This document shows, in pieces, positions 38,440 through 53,088 of a stretch of 64,000 nucleotides of DNA (position 1 is its first letter; each line of letters begins with the position of its first letter). The translations under genes were made by a program, and so were the position numbers. Source of the DNA: Gluconacetobacter dulcium (lineage in GTDB: Bacteria > Pseudomonadota > Alphaproteobacteria > Acetobacterales > Acetobacteraceae); contig NZ_JABEQN010000003.1 in NCBI RefSeq assembly GCF_014174165.1, positions 62,001-126,000 of the forward strand, given 5' to 3'. Below the pieces are notes generated by a model. It worked only from the letters and a program-made list of their open reading frames with translations, ran no database searches and had not been told where the DNA came from.

Positions 38440-38805
38440 TCAGCCGATCAGGGCGGCGTAGCCGTCGGCGTCCAGCAGCGCGGCGAGCTGCCCGGCATCG
38501 GCGATGCGCAGCTTCAGAATCCAGCCTTCGGCCTCCGGGTCGCGGTTGACCAGCGACGGATCGTCCGACAGCGCCGCGTTGAACCCGACGACGGTGCCCG
38601 ACACGGGGGCATAGATGTCCGACGCGGCCTTGACCGATTCCACCACGGCGGCGCTGTCGCCCTGCGCGACCTCGGTGCCTTCGTCCTTCGCCTCGACGAA
38701 GACCAGTTCGCCCAGTTCCTCGGCGGCATGGGCGGTGATGCCGACGATGGCGACATCACCCTCGACGCGCAGCCACTCATGTTCTTTCGTGTAATAGACG
38801 GTCAT
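38440..38805 (-). CDS. gcvH: Glycine cleavage system H protein
   Basis: Lipoyl-carrier protein of the complex. It has 121 residues; YTKEHEWLRVEGDVAIVGIT at the start and the lipoylation lysine in AAVVESVKAASDIYAPVSG are intact. Lies 36 bases downstream of gcvT. Confidence 0.97.
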   Translation of the reverse strand: MTVYYTKEHEWLRVEGDVAIVGITAHAAEELGELVFVEAKDEGTEVAQGDSAAVVESVKAASDIYAPVSGTVVGFNAALSDDPSLVNRDPEAEGWILKLRIADAGQLAALLDADGYAALIG

Positions 38806-38841
38806 GTTCCGATCTCCATCCAGCAGGTCAGCGTTTGAAAT

Positions 38842-39975
38842 TCAGCGTTTGAAACCGGGGGCCACGAACGGCAGCGCCGCCACGGTGGCCGGCAGATAGC
38901 GCCCGCGCAGTTCGGCGAACAGGGGCGTGCCCGTCGCGGCGAACGCCGTTTCCACGTAGCCCATGGCGACCGGCCCGCCGAAGGTCGGGCCGAACGCGCC
39001 GGAGGTTACATGCCCGACCGGCTGCGTGCCCGCCTCGTCGGCGAACAGGCGCGCCCCGCCCCGTACCGGCGCGCGGCCCTCGACCGCGATGCCCACGCGG
39101 CGCCGGCTTACGCCGCCTTCGATCTGTCCCAGAATGATGTCGGCGCCGGGGAAGCCCCCCGCCCGCGCCCCACCGGCACGGCGGGTTTTCTGGATCGACC
39201 ATTCCAGCGCGCCCTCGACCGGCGTCGTCTCGCGGTCGATATCCGATCCATACAGGCACAATCCGGCTTCCAGCCGCAGGCTGTCGCGCGCGCCCAGTCC
39301 GGCCGGCGCCACCTCGGGCTCGGCCAGCAGCGCCTCGGCCACCCGCACGGCGGCATCGGCCGCCATGCCGAGTTCGAACCCGTCCTCGCCCGTGTAGCCG
39401 GACCGCGATGCCACGCAGGGCACGCCCGCCACCTCGAACGCCGCCACATCCATGAAGCGCATCTCCGCCGACGCGGGCGCCAGACGCGCCAGCACGGCCC
39501 CGGCCTGCGGTCCCTGCAACGCGATCAGCGCCCGATCGGGCAGCGGCTCGACAATGCAATCCTCGCCCAGCGCGGTTGCGATATGCGCCAGATCCGCATC
39601 CTTGCAGGCCGCGTTGACCACCAGGATCAGCGTATCGCCCAGCCGCGAGACCATCAGGTCGTCAAGGATGCCGCCCTTGCCGTCGGTCAACTGCGTATAA
39701 CGCTGGCGCCCCGTCTTCAGCGACAGGATGTCGGCCGGCACCAGCCGCTCCAGCGCCAGCGCCGCGTCCTCGACCCGCCCCGAGCGCGCATGCAGATGCG
39801 CCTGCCCCATGTGCGACACGTCGAACAGGCCGGCGGCATTGCGCGTGTGCTGGTGCTCGGCCATCACGCCGGCGCGGTACTGCACCGGCATTTCATAGCC
39901 CGCGAACGGCACCATGCGTCCGCCCAGCGACAGGTGCAGGTCATAAAGCGGCGTGCGCAGCAGCGAATCGCTCAT
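38842..39975 (-). CDS. gcvT: Glycine cleavage system T protein (aminomethyltransferase)
   Basis: Transfers the methylene group to tetrahydrofolate and releases ammonia. It has 377 residues from MSDSLLRTPLYDLHLSLGGR; the frame is open further upstream through the leader but that part is non-coding. FAGYEMPVQYRAGVMAEH, LFDVSHMGQ, VASRSGYTGEDGFEL and LRLEAGLCLYGSDID are the family motifs. First gene of gcvTHP, directly behind a glycine riboswitch. Confidence 0.96.
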   Translation of the reverse strand: MSDSLLRTPLYDLHLSLGGRMVPFAGYEMPVQYRAGVMAEHQHTRNAAGLFDVSHMGQAHLHARSGRVEDAALALERLVPADILSLKTGRQRYTQLTDGKGGILDDLMVSRLGDTLILVVNAACKDADLAHIATALGEDCIVEPLPDRALIALQGPQAGAVLARLAPASAEMRFMDVAAFEVAGVPCVASRSGYTGEDGFELGMAADAAVRVAEALLAEPEVAPAGLGARDSLRLEAGLCLYGSDIDRETTPVEGALEWSIQKTRRAGGARAGGFPGADIILGQIEGGVSRRRVGIAVEGRAPVRGGARLFADEAGTQPVGHVTSGAFGPTFGGPVAMGYVETAFAATGTPLFAELRGRYLPATVAALPFVAPGFKR

Positions 39976-40104
39976 GCCGCCCTCCGGGCGCCGGCAGCGC
40001 CATGCGCGAGGGACGGATCGCACCGATCCGAACATGAGAAAACAAGGAAAGACGGCCAACGTGACATGAACAGAGCCTCCTGAACCCACAACCGGATCCG
40101 AATG

Positions 40105-40258
40105 CCCCTTCTGTCGGTTTGCCTGAGATCGCTATCCCGTCGGCGGACGCGCGAGGCGCCTCTCTCCAGAAGTCGAAGCCGGGCGGTCCTTTGGCCTGAG
40201 AGTTTCCGGGGCGGTTGCTCCTTCGGCGCCGGCTCTCGCCAGTCTCTCCCGCGTCAGC
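40105..40258 (-). promoter_or_regulatory. Tandem glycine riboswitch
   Basis: On the minus strand aptamer 1 (about 40258-40178) reads CGGGAGAGACTGG, then GCCGAAGGAGCAA and ACTCTCAGGCCAAAGGACCG. Aptamer 2 (about 40172-40105) reads CTGGAGAGAGGCGCC, then GCCGACGGGATAGCGATCTC and AGGCAAACCGACAG. These are the conserved cores of the two glycine-binding domains of the gcvT RNA. It ends about 130 bases before the gcvT start, so glycine is expected to switch gcvTHP on. Confidence 0.92.
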
Positions 40259-40386
40259 ATCCGGATGCTTCGCATATGTTGCGCAATCAAGTCAATCGTC
40301 CTCACACCGCCGCGAGGGGTGGATCGCAGGCCCCCGGCGCCCTACCCTTGCCCCCCGGACACAAGACGACAAGGAGGCGCGTGACC

Positions 40387-40692
40387 ATGGACGCCACACC
40401 ACTGACCATCCTCGCGGAATTCACCACAACCGACGAAAACCGCGCGAAATTTCTGGAACTCTGCGCTTACGACGCCGAACGCTCGGTCGCCGACGAGCCC
40501 GGCTGCCATGCCTTCGATGTCCTGTTGCCCGAGGACGCACCGCATACCGTCATCCTGCACGAGATCTATACCGACCGCGCGGCATTCGACAGCCACCTGA
40601 AGACCCCGCATTTCAAGGTCTTCGACGACGCGGTGCGCGACCTGGGTATCCAGACCGTCGCGGTGCGTCTGCTGGCGACACACCGCGCCTGA
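40387..40692 (+). CDS. Antibiotic biosynthesis monooxygenase (ABM) domain protein
   Basis: A 101-residue dimeric alpha-beta barrel type protein similar to YgiN-like quinol monooxygenases. LTILAEFTTTDENRAKFLEL, DEPGCHAFDVL, ILHEIYTDRAAFDSHLKTPH and FKVFDD are the standard ABM segments. ATG at 40387 (an in-frame GTG lies two codons earlier) with AAGGAGG upstream. It faces oxyR. Substrate unknown; a role in quinone or reactive-aldehyde metabolism is only a guess from the family. Confidence 0.85.
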   Translation: MDATPLTILAEFTTTDENRAKFLELCAYDAERSVADEPGCHAFDVLLPEDAPHTVILHEIYTDRAAFDSHLKTPHFKVFDDAVRDLGIQTVAVRLLATHRA

Positions 40693-40779
40693 GCGCGACC
40701 AGCCCGTCCCGGCCGGCTGTATCGAAGCCGGCGGGATCGGCTGGTCGGCCGCGATGGGGCGGCAGGCGCCGGGGCGGAT

Positions 40780-41733
40780 TTATCGCCCCGGCTTTTTGCT
40801 GGCCGGTCTTTTGGGGCTTGTACCCAGCTCCTGGGCCAGTTGCGCGAAGAGCGGGGCGCGCGGGTCGGTGGCGCGCCACCACAGCCCGATGGTCCGGCCG
40901 ATTTCGGGCGATGCGAACGGTATGGCGCGGGAGAAGCCGCGAGCCTCGGTGTCGGTATCGACCGCCAGCGCCGGCATGACGGCGATTCCCTCGCCGGCAT
41001 CGACCATGTAGCGCAGCATTTCCACGCTGGTCGCGATCGGGCCGTCGAGACCCGGATGGAGCGGGACGGACGGATCGCACAACGAGACGGTCTGGTCGCG
41101 CAGGCAATGGCCGGGATCGAGGAGCATCAGGTCGGCACTGTCGAGATCGGCGGACGACAGCGCGGATTTCGCGGCCAGCGGGTGGGTACGGGGGACCAGG
41201 ACGCGAAACGGCTCGAAGAACAGGACGGCGGTGGCGATGCCGGTGTCCGGCGCGGGCATCGCCGCGATAACGATATCCAGCGTGTAATCGAGCAGGTGCC
41301 GCGTCAGGTCCGCCGTCCGGTCCTCGGTGAGGCGCAGCGCGATGTCCGGATGGGCGGCGCGAATGTGCCGCAGCAGCGTGGGCATGTAATACGGCGCCAA
41401 TGTCGGAATGATGCCCAGCGCCAGGGGGCCGGCCAGCGTGTGCCCGGTGCCGTGCGCCTGCTCCATCAGGACATGCGCGTCGCGGACGATGCGTTCGACC
41501 AGGGGGATCAGGGCCGCGCCCCGCCGGGTCGGACGGGTGCCGCGGCGCCCGCGCTCGAAGAGCGTGCAGCCCAGCAGGGCTTCGACCTTGCGGATCTGCT
41601 CGCTGAGGCCGGGCTGGCTGACGCCGCAGGCATGCGCGGCCTGCCCGAAATGGCCGGTGCGGCTGACCGCGAGGACATAATCGAGATCGCGCAAAGTCAG
41701 GCCGGCGAGGGAGCGCGAGGGAGGGAAGGACAT
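40780..41733 (-). CDS. oxyR: Hydrogen peroxide sensor OxyR (LysR family)
   Basis: A 317-residue LysR-type regulator: N-terminal winged HTH (LRDLDYVLAVSRTGHFGQAA, GVSQPGLSEQIRKVEALLG) and a LysR sensor domain. The segment LLDPGHCLRDQTVSLCD carries the two redox cysteines of OxyR in their normal context (GHCLRDQ...C), which separates it from other LysR proteins. The start is taken at MSFPPSRS; an upstream TTG would add seven residues but would lie inside the operator. Divergent from katA with a shared OxyR site. Confidence 0.92.
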   Translation of the reverse strand: MSFPPSRSLAGLTLRDLDYVLAVSRTGHFGQAAHACGVSQPGLSEQIRKVEALLGCTLFERGRRGTRPTRRGAALIPLVERIVRDAHVLMEQAHGTGHTLAGPLALGIIPTLAPYYMPTLLRHIRAAHPDIALRLTEDRTADLTRHLLDYTLDIVIAAMPAPDTGIATAVLFFEPFRVLVPRTHPLAAKSALSSADLDSADLMLLDPGHCLRDQTVSLCDPSVPLHPGLDGPIATSVEMLRYMVDAGEGIAVMPALAVDTDTEARGFSRAIPFASPEIGRTIGLWWRATDPRAPLFAQLAQELGTSPKRPASKKPGR

Positions 41734-41736
41734 ACG

Positions 41737-41773
41737 ATAGGTGTAGCCTATCAATTTTATAATGAGAATCGAT
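41737..41773. promoter_or_regulatory. OxyR operator between oxyR and katA
   Basis: ATAG-N7-CTAT-N7-ATAA-N7-CGAT across 37 bases. This reproduces the four-tract OxyR consensus (ATAG-N7-CTAT twice, 7 apart) with only two changes, both in the outer katA-side tracts. It starts three bases from the oxyR start codon and is followed by a -10-like TATAAA toward katA, so it should repress oxyR and activate katA. Confidence 0.85.
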
Positions 41774-41834
41774 TTTATCTATAAATCATGGGGCGGTAGG
41801 CAGGGATCGTATTCTTTCCGGAGAGGAAAACGCC

Positions 41835-43289
41835 ATGTCCGACCAGAGTGTCCGCCCCGTCCTGACCACCAGTGCCGGCGCGCCCGTCCCCGACAACCAG
41901 AACAGCAAGAGCGCCGGCCGGCACGGCCCGCTGCTGCTGGAAAACTATCAGTTGCTGCAAAAGCTGGCCCATCAGAACCGAGAACGCATTCCCGAGCGGG
42001 TGGTGCATGCCAAGGGGTCCGGCGCGTATGGCCGCTTTACCGTCACCGGGGATGTCACACGCTATACGAATGCCGCGATCTTCGGCGAGATCGGCAGGAC
42101 GACCGAGGTACTGGCCCGGTTTTCCACCGTTGCCGGAGAGCGGGGGGCCGCGGATGCCGAGCGGGACGTGCGTGGTTTCGCGCTGAAATTCTACACCGAC
42201 GAAGGCAACTGGGACCTGGTGGGGAACAATACGCCGGTCTTCTTCATTCGCGACCCGATGAAATTTCCCGATTTCATCCATACGCAGAAGCGTCATCCGC
42301 GTACCAACATGCGCTCGGCGACGGCGATGTGGGATTTCTGGTCCCTGAGCCCGGAAAGCCTGCATCAGGTCGCGATCCTGTTCTCGGACCGTGGGTTGCC
42401 GCGCGGGTATCGCTTCATGAACGGCTACGGCAGCCATACCTATTCGTTCTGGAACGATGCGGGCGAGCGGTTCTGGGTGAAGTTCCATTTCACGACCCGG
42501 CAGGGGCATCGCCACTGGACCAATGACGAGGCCGCCGGCATTGTCGGCCAGGATCGGGAAAGCGCGCAGCGCGACCTGTATGACGCCATCGAGGGCGGCG
42601 ATTTCCCACGCTGGACGCTGTCGGTCCAGATCATGGCGGAGGCCGATGCCGCGCGGCAAACCTTCGATCCGTTCGACCTGACCAAGGTCTGGCCGCATGC
42701 GGATTTCCCGCTGGTCGAGGTGGGCGTGCTGGAACTGAACCGCAACCCGGCGCATTATTTCGCGGAAATCGAGCAGGCGTCGTTCTCGCCGTCCAATATC
42801 GTGCGCGGAATCGGCTATTCGCCCGACAAGGTCTTGCAGGCACGCCTGTTCGCCTATGCCGACGCCCATCGTTATCGCGTCGGCACGCATTATGAGAGCC
42901 TGCCGGTCAACCAGCCGAAATGCCCGGTTCGGACCTATCATGCCGACGGGGCGATGCGTTTCGACGCGCCGCGCGGAACCGATGCGTATTACGAGCCGAA
43001 CTCGTTCGGCGGCCCGGTGGAGGACGCGCGGGCGAAGGAACCGCCGCTGATGCTGGACGGAGCGGCGGGATATTACGACCATCGCACGGGCAATGACGAT
43101 TACAGCCAGCCCGCCGCCCTGTTCCGCCTGTTCGACGATGCGCAGAAACAGCGTTTCTTCGCGAATATCGCCGCCGCGATGCAAGGCGTTCCGGCCGATA
43201 TCGTCGAACGCCAGTTGGGGCATTTCGCCAAGGCCGATCCGGCCTGGGCGGAGGGCGTGCGCCTGGCGTTGGCGCGCGCTGCCGGCTGA
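41835..43289 (+). CDS. katA: Monofunctional haem catalase
   Basis: Dismutates hydrogen peroxide. It has 484 residues, a clade 3 small-subunit catalase. Visible sites: the distal His in [18 protein letters not shown], the Asn in [20 protein letters not shown], and the proximal haem tyrosine in [24 protein letters not shown] lies just before the ATG. Controlled by OxyR through the site at 41737-41773. Confidence 0.97.
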   Translation: MSDQSVRPVLTTSAGAPVPDNQNSKSAGRHGPLLLENYQLLQKLAHQNRERIPERVVHAKGSGAYGRFTVTGDVTRYTNAAIFGEIGRTTEVLARFSTVAGERGAADAERDVRGFALKFYTDEGNWDLVGNNTPVFFIRDPMKFPDFIHTQKRHPRTNMRSATAMWDFWSLSPESLHQVAILFSDRGLPRGYRFMNGYGSHTYSFWNDAGERFWVKFHFTTRQGHRHWTNDEAAGIVGQDRESAQRDLYDAIEGGDFPRWTLSVQIMAEADAARQTFDPFDLTKVWPHADFPLVEVGVLELNRNPAHYFAEIEQASFSPSNIVRGIGYSPDKVLQARLFAYADAHRYRVGTHYESLPVNQPKCPVRTYHADGAMRFDAPRGTDAYYEPNSFGGPVEDARAKEPPLMLDGAAGYYDHRTGNDDYSQPAALFRLFDDAQKQRFFANIAAAMQGVPADIVERQLGHFAKADPAWAEGVRLALARAAG

Positions 43290-43386
43290 TCTCCGGGATT
43301 CATCTCTGAATTTCGGAGTCAGGACACCGTATTAGCAGCGGTGGGGAGAGCCCTGGTCATGCTCTCCCTCCCCCAGGCATCCGATC

Positions 43387-44256
43387 CTACTTCGACGCCG
43401 GCAGATGTTTGGCGATATAGGGCGGCAGGTTGAAGGCGCCGGCATGGATCTCCGGCGTCCAGTAACCGGTCGTCCCCAGGATGCCCGCCTGCTCGGCCCG
43501 CGCGCGGATCGTCTCGACCGCATGCAGGGCCGGGTTGGTTCCCTTCGCCGCCACACCCAGCGTCATGAAGCCGCCGACATAGGTCGGCACCGCCGCCACA
43601 TAGGCCGAGACATGCGGAAAGAACTGCGCCCGGCGCAGGCTGGTCTCGCGCAGTTCGTCCGCCTGCATGAACGGCACGCCGCACTGGTTCACGATGATGC
43701 CGTTGGGCGTCAGGATTCGGGCGCAATGCGCGTAGAACGCATCGGTGAACAGTACCTCGCCCACCCCGATCGGATCGGTGCTGTCGACGATGATGACATC
43801 GACCGAGCCGCTTTCCGCCTTGGCGACGTAGTCGATGCCGTCGCCCACGATCACGTCGGCGCGCGGGTCGGTCCAAGCATCGCCGGCGATGCCCGGCAGG
43901 AACTGTTTGGACAGTTCGATCACCGCCCCGTCGATCTCGACCATCACGGCACGTTCGACGCCACGATGCTGCAACACGCGGCGCAGCACGCCACCATCGC
44001 CGGCACCGATGATCAGCACGCTCTTCGCATCGCCATGGGCCAGCACCGGCACATGCGTCAGCATTTCCTGATAGACGAACTCGTCACCCTCGGTGATCTG
44101 GATCACCCCGTCGAGCACGAGTACGCGGCCATGCGTCTCGCTTTCGAAAACAACGATATCCTGGAAGGGGCTTTTGGTACGGGCCAGTTCCTTGCGAACA
44201 CGGAAACGCTGCTGCCAGCCGTCATAGAGTGTTTCGCCGATCCATGCGTCGGTCAT
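43387..44256 (-). CDS. speE: Spermidine synthase
   Basis: Transfers aminopropyl from decarboxylated SAM to putrescine. It has 289 residues: FQDIVVFESETHGRVLVLDG, QITEGDEFVYQEMLTHVP, LIIGAGDGGVLRRVLQHRGV (SAM site), EIDGAVIELSKQFLP and VIIVDSTDPIGVGEVLF. It lies downstream of speD, which supplies its substrate, but a strong terminator stands between them, so it may be expressed separately. Confidence 0.96.
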   Translation of the reverse strand: MTDAWIGETLYDGWQQRFRVRKELARTKSPFQDIVVFESETHGRVLVLDGVIQITEGDEFVYQEMLTHVPVLAHGDAKSVLIIGAGDGGVLRRVLQHRGVERAVMVEIDGAVIELSKQFLPGIAGDAWTDPRADVIVGDGIDYVAKAESGSVDVIIVDSTDPIGVGEVLFTDAFYAHCARILTPNGIIVNQCGVPFMQADELRETSLRRAQFFPHVSAYVAAVPTYVGGFMTLGVAAKGTNPALHAVETIRARAEQAGILGTTGYWTPEIHAGAFNLPPYIAKHLPASK

Positions 44257-44290
44257 TGCCTGTGTCTCCCCGGCACGAAAATGGACACAT

Positions 44291-44318
44291 AAAAAAAGGC
44301 CGGACGAATCCGGCCCTT
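44291..44318 (-). terminator. Rho-independent terminator after speD
   Basis: On the minus strand GGCCGGA, loop TTCG, TCCGGCC, then seven T. About 70 bases past the speD stop and about 35 before the speE start. A textbook intrinsic terminator. Confidence 0.88.
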
Positions 44319-44383
44319 AAACTCCTGCGCGGCCTGACGCCGCACCGGACGGTCGGGCGCCGGCCAGGCCGGCACCCTCGCCA

Positions 44384-44845
44384 TCAGGCGACCCGGCCGC
44401 GACGCTGCTCGTCCACGACCACCCGGTCCGCCTGGAACAGGCGCTGCATCACCGGGATCGCCAGGTGCGGGTCGCACGCGCCGCACATGAAGATGTCGAC
44501 GGCGGCGAAATTCCGCTCCGGCCACGTGTGGATCGAAATGTGGCTCTCGGCCAGCACCACCACGCCCGACACGCCGCCATTGGGCGTGAAGTGATGGAAG
44601 TGGCTGTGCAGGATCGTCGCCCCCGCCGTCACCGCCGCTTCGCACAGCGTACGGTCGATCTTCTCCGGATCATCGAGATTCCGGGCGTCCCAGAGGTCGA
44701 CGAGAAGATGCGTCCCCGCAAACTTCATCCCGTCCCGCTCGACGAAATAATCCTTCCGATCCTCGTCAGACGAAGACGGAGCTGAAGACATCTGGATATT
44801 GCTCGGGAGTTCCGAGACCATCCCCAGCTGAGCAAGTGCGTTCAT
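44384..44845 (-). CDS. speD: S-adenosylmethionine decarboxylase proenzyme
   Basis: Pyruvoyl enzyme giving decarboxylated SAM. It has 153 residues from the second of two adjacent start codons (MNALAQLG). The self-cleavage serine is in LAESHISIHTWPE; GTHLLVDLWDARNLDD, ATILHSHFHHF and IFMCGACDPHLAI (active-site Cys) complete the class 1B pattern. An N-terminal Ser-rich segment (about 25 residues) is an extension. Confidence 0.95.
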   Translation of the reverse strand: MNALAQLGMVSELPSNIQMSSAPSSSDEDRKDYFVERDGMKFAGTHLLVDLWDARNLDDPEKIDRTLCEAAVTAGATILHSHFHHFTPNGGVSGVVVLAESHISIHTWPERNFAAVDIFMCGACDPHLAIPVMQRLFQADRVVVDEQRRGRVA

Positions 44846-44887
44846 CACGTACCCCCAAACCAGTAGACAGCCTGTTGGGCGGGATCG

Positions 44888-44906
44888 CCCCCTTGGGCCA
44901 AGGGGG
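44888..44906 (-). promoter_or_regulatory. Stable hairpin in the speD leader
   Basis: CCCCCTTGG and CCAAGGGGG flank a single G, about 43 bases upstream of the speD start. A weak promoter (TTGCGT, 17 bases, TATCAG, minus strand) lies just beyond it, so the hairpin would be near the 5' end of the transcript. Function unknown. Confidence 0.35.
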
Positions 44907-45005
44907 CCGCTGATAAGGCGTTCCCCCTGTCAACGCAAGAACTTTTGCCCCCTAACCCCGTTTTTTTTCGTCCCTTTCACACAAGCTTCTTTCTCCGGGC
45001 GGCAT

Positions 45006-47936
<2,931 letters not shown>

Positions 47937-48219
47937 GATGTCCGCATCTCCGTTCTGCTCCGGCATGACGGAGCGCATCGTTCACACTCTGTTCTGCCGG
48001 ATTCCGCCGCCGTCGCCAAGATCCAGCCCCCGGAAAAGACCGCCGCGCGGCGTCCGGCCGGCGCGGGCGGGCCACATGCAGGTATCATCCGGCGGCCATC
48101 TGGGTTAGGATCGCGGGTGAGTCCCGTCCCCCAACCGCACCGGTCCGGGTGGACGGTTTTTTTTGAGGGGGCGGCGCTCTGGTGCGCGGCCCCGGACCGG
48201 ACAGCGGCAGGGCAGTACT

Positions 48220-48795
48220 ATGGCGGGTAGCGTCAACAAGGTCATCCTCGTGGGCAATCTGGGGAAGGACCCGGAAGTCAGGAACAGCCAGAACGGCGCC
48301 AAGATCGTCTCGCTGACGCTGGCCACCAGCGACAGCTGGAACGACAAGGCATCGGGCGAGCGGCGCGAGAAGACCGAGTGGCATCGCGTCGTCATCTTCA
48401 ACGAGCGCATCGCCGACGTTGCCGAGCGTTTCCTGCGCAAGGGCCGCAAAATCTATCTGGAAGGCTCGCTCCAGACCCGCAAATGGACCGACCAGTCGGG
48501 GCAGGAACGCTATACGACCGAAGTGGTCGTGGACCGTTTCCGTGGCGAGCTGGTGCTGCTGGACAGCAACCGCGGCGGCGAAGGCGGCGATGATGCCGGC
48601 GGCGGATATGGCGGTGGCGGTTATGGCGGCGGCGGCGGATACGGCGCGCCGGCGGCGGCTCCGCGCCAGATCGGCGGCGGACGCGGCAACGCGGGCGGCG
48701 GCAGCCATGGCGGCCCCGGCGCGCCGGCCGGCGGTGGCGGCTGGGACGCCCCGCACGGTGGCGGCAGCGACCTGGACGACGAAATTCCGTTCTGA
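48220..48795 (+). CDS. ssb: Single-stranded DNA-binding protein
   Basis: A 191-residue tetrameric SSB. The OB-fold occupies residues 1 to about 110 ([60 protein letters not shown]). A long Gly-rich linker (about 70 residues) follows, then the acidic tip DLDDEIPF that binds partner proteins. The ATG at 48220 is preceded by GCGGCAGGGCA. Confidence 0.97.
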   Translation: MAGSVNKVILVGNLGKDPEVRNSQNGAKIVSLTLATSDSWNDKASGERREKTEWHRVVIFNERIADVAERFLRKGRKIYLEGSLQTRKWTDQSGQERYTTEVVVDRFRGELVLLDSNRGGEGGDDAGGGYGGGGYGGGGGYGAPAAAPRQIGGGRGNAGGGSHGGPGAPAGGGGWDAPHGGGSDLDDEIPF

Positions 48796-48814
48796 GGCGG
48801 GCCTCCGCCCGGCC

Positions 48815-48834
48815 CGAGGCCCTGTCGGGCCTCG
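48815..48834 (+). terminator. Hairpin downstream of ssb
   Basis: CGAGGCCC, loop TGTC, GGGCCTCG; 19 bases past the ssb stop. A T5 run follows only 13 bases later, so it is an imperfect intrinsic terminator. Confidence 0.5.
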
Positions 48835-48937
48835 TCGCCGGGCGCGGTTTTTCCCCGGCCGGCACTCTATGCTAGGGTGGTCTCATCCACCTGCGCCGGA
48901 CCAGTTCCCGCCATCCGGCGCGCCCGGCGCAAGAGAG

Positions 48938-48962
48938 ATGGCACTGACATGACGGATATGCC

Positions 48963-48966
<4 letters not shown>
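48938..48966 (+). promoter_or_regulatory. Two overlapping mini-ORFs leading into gyrA
   Basis: ATG at 48938 opens a four-codon frame (MALT, stop 48950-48952). ATG at 48949 overlaps that stop and opens a five-codon frame (MTDMP, stop 48964-48966). That stop in turn overlaps the TTG start of gyrA at 48963. The overlaps are ATGA and TTGA, the geometry of translational coupling. Whether ribosomes use them is inference. Confidence 0.4.
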
Positions 48967-51756
<2,790 letters not shown>

Positions 51757-51764
<8 letters not shown>

Positions 51765-52266
51765 TACCGGGCCGCGCACGGGCTTCTATCCCGGCACGTT
51801 CGACCCGGTGACCACCGGTCATCTGGATATCGTCGAGCGTGCGGCGCGGCTGGTTGACCGGCTGATCATCGGTGTGGCGGAAAATTCCGGCAAGCAGCCA
51901 TTGATGCCGCTGGACGAGCGCATCACCTGCGTCACGGAGGAAACCCGTCCCATCGCCGAACGGACGGGCAGCCAGATCTCGGTCATCGGGTTCAGCAACC
52001 TGCTGGTCGAGGAGGCGCGCACCCATGGGGCGACCCTGATCGTGCGCGGGCTGCGGGTGGTCACCGATTTCGATTACGAGGTCCAGATGTTCGGCATGAA
52101 CCATCATCTGGCCCCCGATATCGAGACGGTGTTCCTGATGGCCACCGAGCGCAGCCAATATATCTCTTCGCGGCTGGTGAAGGAGGTCGCCCGCCTGGGC
52201 GGCGACATCACCAGCTTCGTTCCCCCCTTCACCCGCCAGCGCATCCTGGCGCGGCTGGGGGGATAA
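51757..52266 (+). CDS. coaD: Phosphopantetheine adenylyltransferase
   Basis: Fourth step of coenzyme A synthesis. It has 169 residues: [20 protein letters not shown] with the TxGH nucleotide motif, [40 protein letters not shown] and [17 protein letters not shown]. The ATG at 51757 lies inside the end of gyrA, so translation is probably coupled. Confidence 0.96.
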
Positions 52267-52321
52267 CGCCGGTCGCGCGGCCCCTTGCCGCGCGGCACGC
52301 AAGCAAACTGGAATACGAACG

Positions 52322-52807
52322 ATGTCTGACACCGCACCGAAGGCCGACCTGATCGACGTGGAGCTGAAGACCGGCCATGTGATCATCCAGCTCCGCCCCG
52401 ACCTGGCGCCGCTGGCTGCCGAGCGGATTCGCACGCTGGCCGCCGAGGGGTTCTACGACAACACGCCCTTCCACCGCGTCATCCATGGCTTCATGGCGCA
52501 GGGCGGCGACCCGACCGGCACCGGCACCAGCGGCAGCCACCTGCCCGACCTGAAGGCCGAATTCACCCGTGCGGCGAAGTTCGAGCGCGGCACGGTCGGC
52601 ATGGCCCGCACCATGAACCCCGACAGCGCGAACAGCCAGTTCTTCATCATGTTCGAGCCCTCGCCCCATCTGGACGGTCAGTACACCATCGTCGGCCAGG
52701 TGGTCGAAGGCATGGAGCATATCGACCAGGTCAAGCGCGGCGCGGGCCAGAGCGGCGTGGTGCAGGACCCCGATCGCATCATTTCCATGCGTCCGGTCGC
52801 GGCCTGA
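52322..52807 (+). CDS. ppiB: Cyclophilin-type peptidyl-prolyl isomerase
   Basis: A 161-residue cytoplasmic cyclophilin without a signal peptide. FYDNTPFHRVIHGFMAQGGD holds the catalytic Arg, followed by GTVGMARTMNPDSANSQFFI and GQYTIVGQVVEGMEHID. It is the last chromosomal gene before the integrated element. Confidence 0.95.
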   Translation: MSDTAPKADLIDVELKTGHVIIQLRPDLAPLAAERIRTLAAEGFYDNTPFHRVIHGFMAQGGDPTGTGTSGSHLPDLKAEFTRAAKFERGTVGMARTMNPDSANSQFFIMFEPSPHLDGQYTIVGQVVEGMEHIDQVKRGAGQSGVVQDPDRIISMRPVAA

Positions 52808-52896
52808 GCGACAAAGCGCATCGCGTCAGCCGCTTTGATGGTTGACTTGACCGCCTGAAGCCGGTACCCGGGGCCGCACCGCCAAGCGGTCCCGGT

Positions 52897-52935
52897 GAGC
52901 CGGTAGCTCAGTCGGTAGAGCATTCGACTTTTAAT
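52897..52935 (+). pseudogene. tRNA-Lys(TTT) 5' half, cut at the anticodon loop (attL)
   Basis: GAGCCGG acceptor strand, D-arm TAGCTCAGTCGGTAGAGC, and anticodon 5' stem TTCGA with loop CTTTTAA are those of tRNA-Lys with anticodon TTT. After 52935 the sequence turns to AGCTCACAAACCCC, which cannot form the 3' anticodon stem, T-arm or acceptor. The integrase 150 bases further makes this the left attachment site, with crossover in the anticodon loop. Unlike most tRNA-integrating elements, the 3' half is not restored on this side. Confidence 0.85.
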
Positions 52936-53022
52936 AGCTCACAAACCCCCTCCCCCAGATGCAAAACGTAGCTAACCAGTTGATATAGCTGGCGGTTGTC
53001 CTTTTTCTGGACTGGCAGCACG

Positions 53023-53045
53023 TTTAACAAAGCCCTAGCAAAGCA
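53023..53045 (+). promoter_or_regulatory. Candidate integrase arm-type sites, left pair
   Basis: TTTAACAAAGC (53023-53033) and CTAGCAAAGCA (53035-53045), sharing A-x-CAAAGC. The same two words flank the far side of the integrase gene. Their place between the att core and int suits arm-type sites. Confidence 0.45.
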
Positions 53046-53088
53046 GTTTTTAGTGCGCTTCGGGCTCAGTTAGATCAAGGGGTTAAGC

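Noticed and set aside
47937-48219. LexA (SOS) box between uvrA and ssb
   Set aside because: A GTTC followed by TTCC/ATTC is present near 47990, but the spacing and sequence do not match the alphaproteobacterial GTTC-N7-GTTC well enough to call.
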